Counted from the first letter of the stretch, positions 43,050 to 53,603 are shown. The stretch: DNA of 64,000 nucleotides from Deltaproteobacteria bacterium (GCA_017302715.1 JAFLCD010000001.1:124001-188000), one strand, 5' to 3'. Translations and numbers: made by a program. The notes: generated by a model from the letters alone, not told the origin.

Positions 43050-43874
43050 ATGAGAATTTTCTCCGCCATTTTTAGCTTCGCCTTCATAAGTTTTGCGGGC
43101 CTGCATCTTTTTGCGGAAGAAAATCTTGGAAAGCCAACTTCAAGTACAGTCGCTCACGATTTAAGCGATATCAAGATCACCGAAAATCTTGGCGCTCAAG
43201 TGGATATCGATGGTCTTCATTTCAAAGATGAAGATGGTCAAGACGTAGCGCTTTCAAAATATTTTCGAAAAGGTAAGCCCGTCATTATCACTTTGGTTTA
43301 TTACGGATGTCCTAATCTTTGTACGTTCATGTTGAATGGACTTTCAAACGGACTTCGTTCGTTTGCTTGGAACTTAGGTGAAAAATTTGACATCGTTACG
43401 GTAAGCATCAATCCCAATGAAGGCTCTTCGCTCGCGACACAAAAAAAGGCTGCTTATCTTAAAGAATACGGAAGACGAAATTCAGAAAATGGATGGCATT
43501 TTTTAACGGGTCAGCAGGATCAAATTGAAAAGCTCGCTGGCACTCTTGGGTTTGGTTATCGCTATGATCCTCCTACTAAAGAATATATTCACGGCTCTGC
43601 TATTTTTGTTCTTACTCCCGAAGGAAAAATTTCTAGAATTTTATACGGCATCGATTTTCCTGAGAAAAATTTAAAACTTTCATTGCTTGAAGCTTCAAAT
43701 GGAAAAGTAGGCACCGTAATCGATAGATTTTTAATGTTTTGTTATCAATACAATCCAAATTCTCGCGGATATGCATTGTATGCGATGCGAATCGTGCAAG
43801 TGGGTGGCGCACTTACGATACTCATTTTAGGCATTTTTATATTTTCACTATGGCGAAGGGAGAGATTCCGATGA
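43050..43874 (+). CDS. SCO1/SenC copper chaperone for cytochrome oxidase
   Basis: Delivers copper to the CuA site of subunit II. The 274 aa start with a signal peptide (FSFAFISFAGLHLFA). The thioredoxin-like core has the copper motif GCPNLC with C87 and C91, and a partner His in YIHGSA near residue 178. Unlike short SCO proteins, a C-terminal membrane segment is added (VGGALTILILGIFIFSLW), which anchors it. The stop overlaps the coxB ATG at 43871, giving translation coupling to the copper acceptor. It fits the assembly of the caa3 oxidase encoded next. Confidence 0.93.
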   Translation: MRIFSAIFSFAFISFAGLHLFAEENLGKPTSSTVAHDLSDIKITENLGAQVDIDGLHFKDEDGQDVALSKYFRKGKPVIITLVYYGCPNLCTFMLNGLSNGLRSFAWNLGEKFDIVTVSINPNEGSSLATQKKAAYLKEYGRRNSENGWHFLTGQQDQIEKLAGTLGFGYRYDPPTKEYIHGSAIFVLTPEGKISRILYGIDFPEKNLKLSLLEASNGKVGTVIDRFLMFCYQYNPNSRGYALYAMRIVQVGGALTILILGIFIFSLWRRERFR

Positions 43875-44932
43875 ACGGCCGTCTCGCAGATACATTACCT
43901 CTGGCAGCTTCAGACTTGGCGACACGCTGGGACGACCTTTATATTTGGCTGTTTTACGTTTTGCTCGTTTTCTTTTTTATTGCGATTGGCCCGATGGTTT
44001 ATTTTGCAATTAAGTATCGCGCAAAGCCTGGCGTAAAAAGCTCTCCAGCTCATGATCACAATACCCCACTAGAAATTTTGTGGACCGCTATTCCTACGGC
44101 AATTGTTTTCGCCATTTTTGCCTGGGGATGGATTGTCTATAAAGACATGGTTACGGCTCCTGCTGATTCAATTGAAGTTCGTGTTATCGCAAAACGCTGG
44201 GGTTGGACTTTTCAATACGACGATGGTCGAATTTTTCAGAATCAACTTTTTGTTCCTAAAGATAAGAACGTAAAACTTATCATGACTTCACAGATGGATG
44301 ATGTACTTCATTCATTTTTCGTGCCGACTCTTAGAATCAAGCAAGATCTCGTACCAGGAATGTATACCTACATTTGGTTCAACGTAAAAATGGCAGGTCA
44401 GCATCAAGTTTTCTGCGCGGAGTATTGCGGAACGGGCCACTCAGGAATGCTTGCAAAGTTAGTCGTGCTCGAGCCTGAAGAATGGCAGTTATGGAAATGG
44501 GGCAAAGAAGTTCCACTTCCTCCTTCAGTGGGTGTGGGTAGTCTTGCAGAACTTGGTTTCAAAGATGAGCAACTAAAAAATTCACGTACGGCCTCACTTT
44601 CTTCAGAAGTTTTAAGTGATATGCCCCTTCCAAAACTGACTCTTGCGGATCAAGGAAGAAAATTAATGGAGTCTCGCGGATGTATGTCTTGTCACTCGGA
44701 CAATGGATCTCGATTGCTCGGGCCATCACTTCACGGACTTTTTGGACACGAGACTTTTCTTTCAAATGGAAGAACAACTCTCGCCGACGAAAATTACATT
44801 CGTCGTTCTATTGAAATTCCTCAAGCTGATATCGTCGGTGGATACGAAGGGGTGACGATGCCTCCTTATGCAGGACAACTAAGTGAAACTGAAATGAATG
44901 CATTGATCGCCTATATTAAGAGCTTGAATTAA
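43871..44932 (+). CDS. coxB: Cytochrome c oxidase subunit II with fused cytochrome c (caa3 type)
   Basis: Subunit II of a haem-copper oxidase. The ATG at 43871 follows GGGAGAG and overlaps the SCO stop; an earlier ATG at 43739 lies inside that gene. It is 353 aa. Two membrane segments occur at about 28-48 and 72-90. The CuA ligands are H147, C182, E184, C186, H190 and M193 ([18 protein letters not shown]). A cytochrome c domain is attached with CMSCH at 271-275, a lone haem near the C-terminus. That marks a caa3-type oxidase that can take electrons directly from the Act complex. Confidence 0.95.
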   Translation: MNGRLADTLPLAASDLATRWDDLYIWLFYVLLVFFFIAIGPMVYFAIKYRAKPGVKSSPAHDHNTPLEILWTAIPTAIVFAIFAWGWIVYKDMVTAPADSIEVRVIAKRWGWTFQYDDGRIFQNQLFVPKDKNVKLIMTSQMDDVLHSFFVPTLRIKQDLVPGMYTYIWFNVKMAGQHQVFCAEYCGTGHSGMLAKLVVLEPEEWQLWKWGKEVPLPPSVGVGSLAELGFKDEQLKNSRTASLSSEVLSDMPLPKLTLADQGRKLMESRGCMSCHSDNGSRLLGPSLHGLFGHETFLSNGRTTLADENYIRRSIEIPQADIVGGYEGVTMPPYAGQLSETEMNALIAYIKSLN

Positions 44933-44955
44933 ACGTCAGGTCGAAAGGAAAGATA

Positions 44956-46554
44956 ATGTCAACCGCGGTAGCTGGAACAAATTATTTAAATTATCCGAAG
45001 GGACTTAAATCTTGGCTCTTTACTTTGGATCATAAGCGAATCGGAATGCTTTATTTCTTTTCGATTCTCTTTTTCTTTTTAGTCGGCGGAATTTTTGCAC
45101 TCTTGATTCGTTTAGAATTAATGACCCCTGGTTTCACGATCATGGGACCTGATACTTATAATAAAGTTTTTACATATCACGGAACGGTGATGGTTTTTAT
45201 GGTCATCATCCCGATGATTCCTGCCGCGATGGGAAATTTTATTTTGCCGATGATGCTTGGGGCAAAGGATGTCGCTTTTCCTCGACTGAACTTAGCATCT
45301 TATTACGTTTATTTATTTGGGGCGATGGTTGCACTCGCTACTCTTTTCTTTAAGGGAGTAGACACGGGTTGGACTTTTTACGCACCTTACTCAACCCGCA
45401 CAGGTTCAGCAGCGGGAATGATGGTCATGGCCGCATTCATCATGGGATTTTCTTCGATTTTTACGGGAATCAATTTTATCGCGACCATTCATAAACTTCG
45501 CGCGCCCGGTCAAACGTGGACGAGACTTCCACTTTTTCTTTGGGCTCTCTACGCAACAAGCGTGATTCAAGTTTTGGCGACTCCTGTTTTAGCGCTAACC
45601 TTGGTTTTACTTGCGCTAGAAAGAGTTTTTGGAATTGGAATTTTTGATCCGGCTTTAGGTGGAGATCCTGTTTTATTTCAGCACTTCTTTTGGTTTTATT
45701 CTCACCCTGCTGTTTACATTATGATTTTGCCAGCGATGGGTGTGATCTCAGAAGTGATCACCGTATTTTCTAGAAAAAATATTTTTGGTTACAAAGCAAT
45801 GGCCGTCGCAACTTTTGGTATCGCTCTTGTTGCGTTCATTGTTTGGGGGCACCATATGTTTGTCAGCGGTCAGTCGCATACCGCGAATTTTGTTTTCTCA
45901 TTTTTAACGATGTTCGTAGCGATTCCAACTGGCGTGAAAGTTTTTTCATGGGTTGCGACTTTATATAAAGGATCGATCAGCTTTTATGCTCCGATGCTTT
46001 ATGCCTTAGCTTTTTTATTCGTTTTCACGATTGGCGGATTAACCGGAGTTGTTCTCGCCACTTTGGCAACGGATGTTCATTTAACGGATACCTATTATGT
46101 AGTCGCTCATTTTCACTACGTTATGGTGGGCGGAACCTTGATGGCCTTTATGGCAGCCGTTCATTATTGGTTTCCGAAATTTTTTGGAAGAATGTATGCC
46201 GAAGCTCCTGCACGAGTTTCTTGGTTTTTGATTTTCTTAGGATTCAACGTCACTTTCTTGCCTCAATTTATTGCAGGTTCACGGGGAATGCCTCGTCGCT
46301 ATTACGATTATGTTCCTGAATTTACGTGGCTCAATCAGCTTTCGACGATTGGTTCGTGGTTGATTGCTTTAGGATTTGTGATCGCTGCTGTCTATTTGGC
46401 CTACGCCTTATTCAAAGGTCCAAAAGCTCCTGCGAATCCTTGGAATTCACGTACGTTAGAGTGGGAATCAGAATCTCCACCACCTGTAGAAAACTTTTCG
46501 CATGATCCTGTCGTTAGACACGGACCTTACGATTATCACTGGGAGGCTAAATGA
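44956..46554 (+). CDS. coxA: Cytochrome c oxidase subunit I (haem a/a3-CuB)
   Basis: Catalytic subunit of the oxidase, 532 aa with twelve membrane segments. The low-spin haem His is in YHGTVMVFM (near residue 71). CuB ligands are in [21 protein letters not shown] (the HPxVY motif with linked Tyr) and the HH pair of [11 protein letters not shown], with the haem a3/a His pair in [14 protein letters not shown] and the family segment [13 protein letters not shown] are intact. The K and D channel residues are not examined. AGGAAAG precedes the ATG. The stop overlaps coxC by four bases. Confidence 0.97.
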   Translation: MSTAVAGTNYLNYPKGLKSWLFTLDHKRIGMLYFFSILFFFLVGGIFALLIRLELMTPGFTIMGPDTYNKVFTYHGTVMVFMVIIPMIPAAMGNFILPMMLGAKDVAFPRLNLASYYVYLFGAMVALATLFFKGVDTGWTFYAPYSTRTGSAAGMMVMAAFIMGFSSIFTGINFIATIHKLRAPGQTWTRLPLFLWALYATSVIQVLATPVLALTLVLLALERVFGIGIFDPALGGDPVLFQHFFWFYSHPAVYIMILPAMGVISEVITVFSRKNIFGYKAMAVATFGIALVAFIVWGHHMFVSGQSHTANFVFSFLTMFVAIPTGVKVFSWVATLYKGSISFYAPMLYALAFLFVFTIGGLTGVVLATLATDVHLTDTYYVVAHFHYVMVGGTLMAFMAAVHYWFPKFFGRMYAEAPARVSWFLIFLGFNVTFLPQFIAGSRGMPRRYYDYVPEFTWLNQLSTIGSWLIALGFVIAAVYLAYALFKGPKAPANPWNSRTLEWESESPPPVENFSHDPVVRHGPYDYHWEAK

Positions 46555-47216
46555 GTTCACCTCATCAATCTTCATCTTCGGTTGAGCACCACGTAGCTCA
46601 CCATTTCAAAGATGGAGAGCATGAATTTTTAACGGCGAAGCAAGGAATGTGGTTGTTCTTGCTTCAAGAAGTTTTATTCTTTAGTCCGCTATTCGTTGGA
46701 TATTTTATTTTCCGACATATGTATTACCACGATTTTCATGTGGCTGCTCAACAGCTCGATTGGGTGATGGGTGCAGTGAATACGGTCATTCTTATCTCGA
46801 GTAGCTTCACAATGGCTCGAGCAGTAAGCAATGCTCAAAAAGGCAAACGAGAAGAAACAGTCGAAGCTCTGTTGTTTACGATTTTATTCGCGTTTGGATT
46901 CTTGGTCGTAAAATATTTAGAATATTCTCATAAGATTCATGCGGGAACTTTGCCTGGACACTTCTTTCACGACGCAGAACTTTTAAAAGCAGCTCCACAT
47001 GCTCCACTGTTTTTTACTTTTTATTTTGCAATGACTGGATTGCACGCCATTCACGTGATCGGCGGAATTGGCATTCTTATTTGGATTTTAATGCGAGCAA
47101 GACGCGGAGAGTTTGGTCCAAAATATTTTACACCCGTTGAGTTAACGGGACTTTATTGGCACTTCGTGGATTTAGTTTGGATTTATTTATTCCCACTTTT
47201 GTATTTGGTGGGTTAG
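46551..47216 (+). CDS. coxC: Cytochrome c oxidase subunit III
   Basis: Seven-segment membrane subunit that stabilises the catalytic core. The 221 aa start with a His-rich strip ([18 protein letters not shown]). Segments contain [43 protein letters not shown] and the family end [26 protein letters not shown]. It starts by ATGA overlap with coxA. It is followed by coxD after a 30-base gap with a strong ribosome site (AGGAGCGAGAGG). Confidence 0.95.
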   Translation: MSSPHQSSSSVEHHVAHHFKDGEHEFLTAKQGMWLFLLQEVLFFSPLFVGYFIFRHMYYHDFHVAAQQLDWVMGAVNTVILISSSFTMARAVSNAQKGKREETVEALLFTILFAFGFLVVKYLEYSHKIHAGTLPGHFFHDAELLKAAPHAPLFFTFYFAMTGLHAIHVIGGIGILIWILMRARRGEFGPKYFTPVELTGLYWHFVDLVWIYLFPLLYLVG

Positions 47217-47246
47217 GGAAAGTGTACAGGAGCGAGAGGAAAAAAA

Positions 47247-48050
47247 ATGGGATCGCATAACGACTCAAACGAACATAAACCTCATGATCACATCTTATCG
47301 AATAAGTTGGGACTTAAAGTTCTTATCGCTCTTTTGATTTTGACAGTGATCACAATCATTGCCTCTCGAATCGATTTTGGTGCACTTAATTTTCCGATCG
47401 CGATGCTCATTGCTTCTGTCAAAGCTCTCATGGTCGTTCTGATTTTCATGGGTCTTAAATATGACGACAATGAAAATCGAGTTATCTTTTTTAGCTCCTT
47501 TGTATTTGTCGCGATTTTTATTTTGCTGACGGCGGCGGATATCTTTACTCGCGGTGACTTTCAGGTGAAAGGCAATTTTTTGATGCAAGCTCAGTCGAGC
47601 ACAAAATTTAAGAAACCGTGGATTTCTTCGCCTGAAATTCTTGCGCACGGAAAAAAAATCTACACTGAGCAATGCGTGATCTGTCACGGAGCAAATGGAT
47701 TTGGAGATGGAGTAGCTGCAGCAGCTCTTAATCCGAAGCCACGAAATTTTCACGAAGACGCTGGCTGGAAAAATGGTAGAAGTGCTTCTCGAATTTTTGG
47801 AACGCTTTTAACAGGGCTTGGTTCTATGCCTTCATTTAAAGAAACTTTGCCCTCAAGCGATGATAGATGGGCTGTTACACAATATATTCTTACGCTTGAT
47901 CCAACGAAGCCCCTTGACGATACAGAAGCTGATCTTAAGAAAGTTGGCTTTGATCCTGCTAAAGGCGACTACGGAAAAGACGAAGCGGCGGATGTTGTTA
48001 AGCGCAAGATCCCGATTGATTTTGCGATCGATCGATATTTAGGAAAATAG
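47247..48050 (+). CDS. Cytochrome c oxidase subunit IV fused to a cytochrome c domain
   Basis: Normally a short three-segment protein of about 100 aa (CoxD/CtaF type). Here residues 20-100 have the three segments (LKVLIALLILTVITIIA, PIAMLIASVKALMVVLIFMGL, VIFFSSFVFVAIFILLTA). A cytochrome c domain is added, with CVICH at 143-147 and a methionine in LGSMPSFKE as possible sixth ligand. The total is 267 aa. It is the last cox gene of the operon. The extra haem would join the one in CoxB, giving a diheme oxidase complex on the outer side. The C-terminus is Lys/Asp-rich. This combination is not the textbook form. Confidence 0.88.
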   Translation: MGSHNDSNEHKPHDHILSNKLGLKVLIALLILTVITIIASRIDFGALNFPIAMLIASVKALMVVLIFMGLKYDDNENRVIFFSSFVFVAIFILLTAADIFTRGDFQVKGNFLMQAQSSTKFKKPWISSPEILAHGKKIYTEQCVICHGANGFGDGVAAAALNPKPRNFHEDAGWKNGRSASRIFGTLLTGLGSMPSFKETLPSSDDRWAVTQYILTLDPTKPLDDTEADLKKVGFDPAKGDYGKDEAADVVKRKIPIDFAIDRYLGK

Positions 48051-48051
48051 T

Positions 48052-48954
48052 TTGTTAAGTTCGAAGGTCTTTATGGTAAGGCCTTCGAAGTTTATTTTTA
48101 ATTCCGAAACTTCTTCGTCAAATTTATTTCAAAATTCTTTATCACTTTCAGAAGGTGAAATTTCAGCGCGTGCGCTAAAAGAATTTAATTCTTTTAAAAA
48201 TTTACTCGATGAAAATGGAGTGAAAGTTTTTTGTTTAGAAGATGACAGGCCAGGCCTTACTCCTGATTCAATTTTTCCTAATAATTGGATTTCATTTCAT
48301 GAAGACGCATCGATTGTTATTTATCCCATGATGGCTAAAAATCGCAGACTAGAAAAAAGGGCAGATTGGATACATCTTCTTTCAAAGCAGTTTGAGAAAT
48401 CAAAAATATTGGATCTAAGTTTTTTTGAAGAGCGAAGCGAATATCTGGAAGGTACGGGAAGTCTTATTCTCGATCGAGAGAGAAGAATAGCCTATGCAGC
48501 TTGGTCCGCTAGAACCTGTGCAAGCCCTTTAGAATATTTTTGTAAGAAGCTTGGTTATCAATCTATAGAGTTTCATGCGACCGATGAGACAGGAGTTCCC
48601 ATTTATCATACGAATGTTTTAATGGCGCTTGGAGAAGCAGAAGCCATCGTTTGTTTAGAAAGTATTCGAGATCCAAATGAGAGAGAAAGGCTAGCAACCT
48701 CATTAAAAAAATCTTCTAGAGAAATTATCGATATTTCCTTTGCACAGATGAGATCGTTTTCAGGAAATCTACTTCAGCTTCAAAACTCAAATCATGAAAA
48801 GTTATGGGTAGGTTCTATATCCGCCATGGATGCGCTTTCGCGCTCACAAAGAGAAGTTCTGTCTAAGAGTTCAAAGCTTCTAAGTAGCGATTTATCGACG
48901 ATTGAAGGGATCGGCGGTGGAAGTGCGCGCTGCATGCTTTGTGAGATTTTCTAG
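48052..48954 (+). CDS. ctlX: CtlX-type amidinotransferase / citrulline-utilisation hydrolase family
   Basis: Penta-beta/alpha fold enzyme related to citrulline hydrolase CtlX and dimethylarginine hydrolases. From the TTG at 48052, with AGGA seven bases upstream, it has 300 aa and opens SKVFMVRPSKFIFN as the family does (usually MIRP...F.FN). PDSIFPNNWISFH (residues about 74-86) supplies the Asp/Asn substrate contacts, YHTNVLM (near 185) the His, and the C-terminal SARCMLCEIF the nucleophile, probably C294. An ATG at 48073 would drop seven residues. It is out of place between cox genes and haem A genes. Confidence 0.8.
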   Translation: MLSSKVFMVRPSKFIFNSETSSSNLFQNSLSLSEGEISARALKEFNSFKNLLDENGVKVFCLEDDRPGLTPDSIFPNNWISFHEDASIVIYPMMAKNRRLEKRADWIHLLSKQFEKSKILDLSFFEERSEYLEGTGSLILDRERRIAYAAWSARTCASPLEYFCKKLGYQSIEFHATDETGVPIYHTNVLMALGEAEAIVCLESIRDPNERERLATSLKKSSREIIDISFAQMRSFSGNLLQLQNSNHEKLWVGSISAMDALSRSQREVLSKSSKLLSSDLSTIEGIGGGSARCMLCEIF

Positions 48955-48983
48955 CTGCTTCGCCTAGGCATTTACGCTAGGAT

Positions 48984-49880
48984 TTGCCTGTTTTGAAGAT
49001 CCTCAATCTTTTTCAATTCGCTGTTTGTATCATTCTTTTTGGTCTGATTGTTTTGGGTGCCGGGGTTCGTTTAGCGGACGCAGGACTTTCTTGTCCCGAT
49101 TGGCCCTTATGTTACGGCAAGGTCATTCCTGTTTTTGATACGAAGATTTTTTTGGAATGGTTTCACAGAGTCATCGCTGGATTAATCGGCATTCTCGCTC
49201 TTGGTTTAACGATCAGCTTTTTTGTTAAAAAAAATATTCCAAGTTCTGTAAGAAAACTTTCTGTTCTTTCTCTCACTCTTTTTTTTGTTCAAGCTTTTCT
49301 CGGTCAGCAAACGGTAATTCAGCTTTTAAGAGGAGAGATCGTGGCTGCCCATTTGATCGGCGGCTATTTACTTTTTGCAGTAAATCTTTTCATCTTGTTT
49401 CGTCTTAAAATCCAAAGAGTTTTCACCGTGCCCCTGGATGAGAATCGACTTAGAAATTTGAGACTATTTTTTACGACATTAAGTTTTGTCGCCATTTTTC
49501 AGGCGACCTTAGGTGGAGTGGTGAGTTCTCATTATGCTGGCCTCGTTTGCCCAGATTTCCCCACTTGTTATGGTTCATGGTGGCCCGGATTTTCTGGCCT
49601 CATTGGAATTCAATTTACCCATCGATTGACGGCTTTTGTTTTATTGTTTGCGAGTTTCATTGGAGCAGGTCTTTTTTTACGAAGAAAAGTAGATCAAACG
49701 ATTGGCAAAAGTTTTTATCTTTTAATGTTTTTGTTAAGCCTTCAGATTATTTTTGGCGCGAGTATGATTTTTCAAAAAGTGCATCCATTTTTAAGTTTGT
49801 TACATTCGGCAACATCGTTAGCTATTTTCACAACTCTTTTGGTAGGAACAAATCGTGTTTGGTTTGGTAAAAATATTTAA
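48984..49880 (+). CDS. ctaA: Haem A synthase (CtaA/COX15)
   Basis: Oxidises the methyl of haem O to the formyl of haem A, needed by the cox operon next to it. About 298 aa with eight membrane segments in two symmetric halves. The Cys pair loops LSCPDWPLCYG (first half) and VCPDFPTCYG (second half) are intact. The haem His pairs are WFHRVIAG, AAHLIGGY, FTHRLTAF and LHSATSL. The start is TTG at 48984 or the TTG at 48993, which has a better-spaced AGGA. It overlaps ctaB by 26 bases. Confidence 0.93.
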   Translation: MPVLKILNLFQFAVCIILFGLIVLGAGVRLADAGLSCPDWPLCYGKVIPVFDTKIFLEWFHRVIAGLIGILALGLTISFFVKKNIPSSVRKLSVLSLTLFFVQAFLGQQTVIQLLRGEIVAAHLIGGYLLFAVNLFILFRLKIQRVFTVPLDENRLRNLRLFFTTLSFVAIFQATLGGVVSSHYAGLVCPDFPTCYGSWWPGFSGLIGIQFTHRLTAFVLLFASFIGAGLFLRRKVDQTIGKSFYLLMFLLSLQIIFGASMIFQKVHPFLSLLHSATSLAIFTTLLVGTNRVWFGKNI

Positions 49881-50748
49881 TCGCTATCTCAATCTAACTA
49901 AGCCAACCATCGTGGTTCTTGTTGCGATCACGGGAATTACTACCATGATGGCTGAGGGAAGTATTTTTCTTGAACCAGCAAAAATGTGGATGGTTCTTTT
50001 GATGACGGTAGTTGCGGCGGGCTCCGCCAATGCTCTCAATCAATTTATCGATAGAGATATTGATTCGATCATGGATCGAACACGTAAGCGTAGACCTCTA
50101 CCCCTTGAGCAAGTTTCTCCCAGAACCGCACTTTTATTTGGAATTTTTTTAGCGTTGATTTCGACTTTTTATTTTTGGATGGAAGTTAATCCATTAACGG
50201 CGATCATCAGTTTATCCACGATTTTATTTTATGTTTTTATTTATACACTTTGGCTGAAGAGGCGACATTACTACAATATTGTGATCGGAGGGGCAGCGGG
50301 AGCGACGGCGCCCTTGATTGCATCAGCGGCAGCGACGGGAGAAATTTCTACCCTCGCTTGGATTTTGTTTTGGATTATTTTTATGTGGACCCCGCCACAT
50401 TTTTGGGCGCTCGCATTAGCGATCAAAGATGAATATGAAAAAGTAAAAATCCCAATGCTTCCAAACGTACTTGGCGATAAGCGCACGATCATTGAGATCT
50501 ATATTTATACGATTTTGCTTCTGCCCCTAACGATTCTGCCATTTTTCTTAGGAGCAGCTTCAATCGTTTATGTGGTTGCGGCCACTTTGCTTTGGATTTG
50601 GTATATGCGCGAAAGTTTTTTAAGACTCAAAGAGCAGACGCGCCCTGCCTATAAAAAATTATTTTTCGTTTCTATTTTTTATTTATTTTTTGTTTTTATC
50701 GCAATCGGGCTTGATGGGTGGTTAAGATATGCAGGAGTCATTTCTTAA
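49855..50748 (+). CDS. ctaB: Protohaem IX farnesyltransferase (haem O synthase)
   Basis: Adds a farnesyl group to haem B, the first step from haem B to haem A. The 297 aa have about nine membrane segments. The prenyl-diphosphate motif NQFIDRDIDSIMDRTRKRRPLP is near residue 60-80 and the second Asp-rich part is DEYEKVKIPMLPNVLGDKRT. A GTG start follows AGGAACAA. The gene overlaps ctaA, and the stop overlaps the first base of the MFS start. CtaA, CtaB and the SCO protein together supply cofactors for coxABC. No Cox11/CtaG-type CuB chaperone is seen nearby. Confidence 0.95.
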   Translation: MFGLVKIFNRYLNLTKPTIVVLVAITGITTMMAEGSIFLEPAKMWMVLLMTVVAAGSANALNQFIDRDIDSIMDRTRKRRPLPLEQVSPRTALLFGIFLALISTFYFWMEVNPLTAIISLSTILFYVFIYTLWLKRRHYYNIVIGGAAGATAPLIASAAATGEISTLAWILFWIIFMWTPPHFWALALAIKDEYEKVKIPMLPNVLGDKRTIIEIYIYTILLLPLTILPFFLGAASIVYVVAATLLWIWYMRESFLRLKEQTRPAYKKLFFVSIFYLFFVFIAIGLDGWLRYAGVIS

Positions 50749-51926
50749 TGCCGCAAAGAAAATCTTCGAAGCTCATTATATTTCTTATCGTTTTCATTGA
50801 TTTGCTTGGATTTGGAATGATGATTCCTATGCTGCCTTTTTTCGCAAGGCACTTTGGAGCAGACGCCATGCAGATTGGCTGGCTGATGTTTGTTTATTCT
50901 TTCATGCAAATTTTTGTTTCGCCACTTTGGGGACTTTTATCAGATCGATTTGGAAGACGTCCTATTTTGTTGATCACCATTGCGGGCCAGGCCGCCGCGT
51001 TTTTGTGGGGTGGATTTGCGGCAGGTTATTTAAGTTTATTATTAAGTCGAGTTTTTGCAGGAGCTTTCGCCGCGAATATTTCTACGGCCTCTGCTTATAT
51101 GGCGGATATTACCACTAAAGAAGAGCGAGCCAAGGGAATGGGATTGATTGGTGCAGCCTTTGGTTTGGGATTTATTTTTGGTCCAGCGATCGGCGGATTT
51201 TTAGTTTCAGTGGGATATGAATGGCCGTCTTTGATGGCAGGCATTGTAAGCCTCATCAATTTAGTTTTCGCATTCTTTATTTTGGATGAGCCGATTAGAT
51301 CTCGTTTAGATCGCTCCCAAAATCGAAGACGACTTTCTTGGGAAGCTTATAAAAAATCTTTTAGCTCGGTTTATATTTTTGCTCCGATGATTTTGTTTTT
51401 TTTACTTACTCTCGCTTTCACGCAACTAGAAATTGTTTTTGGATTATTCGTTTCAGACCGATTTTTTCTGAATGAACGAGATGCAGGTTTGATGTTCGCG
51501 GGAATGGGAATTGTAATGGCCATTGTTCAAGGGGGACTCATCGGCAGATTTGTTAAAAAACTTGGCGAGATTGGAGTGATTCGAATTGGCCTTCCGCTTG
51601 TTGCTTTGGGGCTTTTAGGTCTCATCGAAGCCACTAACTTTTGGTTTTTAAGTGGAAGTCTATTGGTGATGGCGATTGGATATAGCTTAGCGAATCCCTG
51701 TCTTTCGGCGATCACCTCAAAGTCGGCGGACGCCTCTAATCAAGGTTCTGTCTTAGGGATTTATCAGTCTATGGGTTCTTTGGCGCGAGTATTTGGTCCG
51801 CTGCTAGCGGGATTTCTCTATAAACGAAGCCAGTCGGCCGCCTTTATTTGTGCCGTCTTGATTGTGTTCATGGCGCAAATCATTTTTGCCTTGGTTTACC
51901 GTCGCTCGTATACTCAGAACTTATGA
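50748..51926 (+). CDS. Major facilitator superfamily drug/metabolite exporter (TetA-like)
   Basis: Twelve-segment proton antiporter of about 392 aa. The start is the ATG at 50748, which has GGAG upstream and shares its first base with the ctaB stop. The antiporter motif GLLSDRFGRRPILL lies between segments 2 and 3 (near residue 65-78), and motif C-like FGLGFIFGPAIGG near 135-150. The group includes tetracycline and bicyclomycin exporters, but the substrate here is not known. It overlaps metG by four bases (ATGA). Confidence 0.85.
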   Translation: MPQRKSSKLIIFLIVFIDLLGFGMMIPMLPFFARHFGADAMQIGWLMFVYSFMQIFVSPLWGLLSDRFGRRPILLITIAGQAAAFLWGGFAAGYLSLLLSRVFAGAFAANISTASAYMADITTKEERAKGMGLIGAAFGLGFIFGPAIGGFLVSVGYEWPSLMAGIVSLINLVFAFFILDEPIRSRLDRSQNRRRLSWEAYKKSFSSVYIFAPMILFFLLTLAFTQLEIVFGLFVSDRFFLNERDAGLMFAGMGIVMAIVQGGLIGRFVKKLGEIGVIRIGLPLVALGLLGLIEATNFWFLSGSLLVMAIGYSLANPCLSAITSKSADASNQGSVLGIYQSMGSLARVFGPLLAGFLYKRSQSAAFICAVLIVFMAQIIFALVYRRSYTQNL

Positions 51927-53593
51927 CTTCTCGTCTTATAACTGCAGCTCTTCCTTATGCGAATGGCCCTCTTCACTTTGGACATTTAGCCGGCGTCTAT
52001 ATTCCAGCGGATATTTTTTTTAGACACTCTCGTCTGATTGAAAAAGATGCAGTTTATATTTGCGGAAGTGACGAGCACGGGGTGGCGATCACTTTGAACG
52101 CCGAAAAACAAAAAATGCCATATCAACAATACGTCGATCAGTGGAATAAAGATCATCAGGATCTTTTTAAATCTTATAATATTGAATTTTCTTATTTCGG
52201 CCGCACAACTTCTAAACTTCACGCCCAACTTGCGCAGGATTTTTTTTCAAAAATTCATAAGGCAGGTTATCTTGTCGAAAAATCTGAGAAGCAGGCCTAC
52301 TGCCTCAACGACAAAACATTTTTGCCTGATCGCTATCTGACAGGCGTGTGCACAAAATGTGGATATCCAGAGGCAAGATCGGACGAATGCCCCAATTGTG
52401 GATCGTGGTTGAGCTTTGATGAAATTCGCGATCCAAAATGCTCGATCTGCGGAAAAGGAAATATTGAATCTCGAGAAGTGAAGCATTGGTATTTTGATTT
52501 GCCAAAACTCGCTCCTCAACTTCGAGAATGGTTGCAAAAGCAAACTCACTGGAAGTCGAATGTAAGAAATTATGCACTTTCACTTTTAGAAAGCACTCCT
52601 CAGCGAGCGGTTACAAGAAATGTAACTTGGGGAATTGATTTGCCGCCCGAATTTCATGCCGATGGAAAAAAAATCTATGTTTGGTTTGAGGCGCCCGTTG
52701 GATACCTTTCAAATTTAAAAGAATGGGCGGCCCAAAAAGGTGATGCCGATCTTTGGAAAAAATATTGGGATCCAAAATCTGAACTCATTCATTTTATCGG
52801 CAAGGATAATATTATTTTTCACACGATCATTTGGCCTGGAATGTTGCTTGCGGCAGGCGAGCGATTGCCGACCAATGTGCCGGCCAATATGTTCGTCAAT
52901 TTAATGAAGAAGCAATTTTCGAAGTCTTCGGGTTGGTACGTGGATGCTCGAGAAGCACTTCAAACTTATGGAGTCGATCGAGTTCGCTATTATTTGACGA
53001 CGATTATTCCTGAAGTTCAGGACACTAATTTTGACTGGCAAAATTTTCACGACAAAGTGAATGCTGAACTCGTCAATAAAATTGCCAATCTTTTTAATCG
53101 AGTGGGAACGCAGATAAAAAAACATTACGACGGTATTCTCACTCCCGAAAATTTTAAGACGATCAAAAATTTAGCGAGTGCGCATTCAGATGTGATCGCA
53201 CTTTTAGAAAAATACGATATTAACGGCGCTCTTTCCCGAGTGGTCACTCTCTGCGAAGAAGCCAATAAATATTTAGACGATGTAAAACCCTGGAGCGAAG
53301 TTAAAGTAGATAAAGAAAAAGCTAAAATTTTATTTGCGGTCGCTTCTAACTATATGATGTCGGTTGCAGCTTTACTTCAGCCGTTTGTTCCAGCTTATGC
53401 TGATCGACTTTTGACAGCGTTTTCGATTCCTCAAGATGAAAAGTTGCGAGCTACGATTTATCAATCTGGTGCTTTTGAAATGCTTCAAGGTCGAGGTTTA
53501 AAAATTCAAGCGGAATCCGATTTTGTCATTCCTCGAATTGATTCAAAAATAATCGAAGAAGAAATTAAAAAATTAGGTCAGTTGAAAGGTTAG
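51923..53593 (+). CDS. metG: Methionyl-tRNA synthetase
   Basis: Charges tRNA-Met. The ATG at 51923 overlaps the MFS stop; 556 aa. Class I signature HFGH (residues 18-21, usual HIGH). The zinc knuckle region shows two pairs, [17 protein letters not shown] and CSICGKG. The KMSKS loop reads KKQFSKSSG (near residue 330), so Q replaces the first Lys while the essential second Lys is kept. The anticodon-binding helical domain with DVKPWSEVK and the C-terminal IEEEIKKLG follows. No C-terminal tRNA-binding EMAPII domain is present. Confidence 0.96.
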   Translation: MTSRLITAALPYANGPLHFGHLAGVYIPADIFFRHSRLIEKDAVYICGSDEHGVAITLNAEKQKMPYQQYVDQWNKDHQDLFKSYNIEFSYFGRTTSKLHAQLAQDFFSKIHKAGYLVEKSEKQAYCLNDKTFLPDRYLTGVCTKCGYPEARSDECPNCGSWLSFDEIRDPKCSICGKGNIESREVKHWYFDLPKLAPQLREWLQKQTHWKSNVRNYALSLLESTPQRAVTRNVTWGIDLPPEFHADGKKIYVWFEAPVGYLSNLKEWAAQKGDADLWKKYWDPKSELIHFIGKDNIIFHTIIWPGMLLAAGERLPTNVPANMFVNLMKKQFSKSSGWYVDAREALQTYGVDRVRYYLTTIIPEVQDTNFDWQNFHDKVNAELVNKIANLFNRVGTQIKKHYDGILTPENFKTIKNLASAHSDVIALLEKYDINGALSRVVTLCEEANKYLDDVKPWSEVKVDKEKAKILFAVASNYMMSVAALLQPFVPAYADRLLTAFSIPQDEKLRATIYQSGAFEMLQGRGLKIQAESDFVIPRIDSKIIEEEIKKLGQLKG

Positions 53594-53603
53594 GCGTGAT
53601 TCA

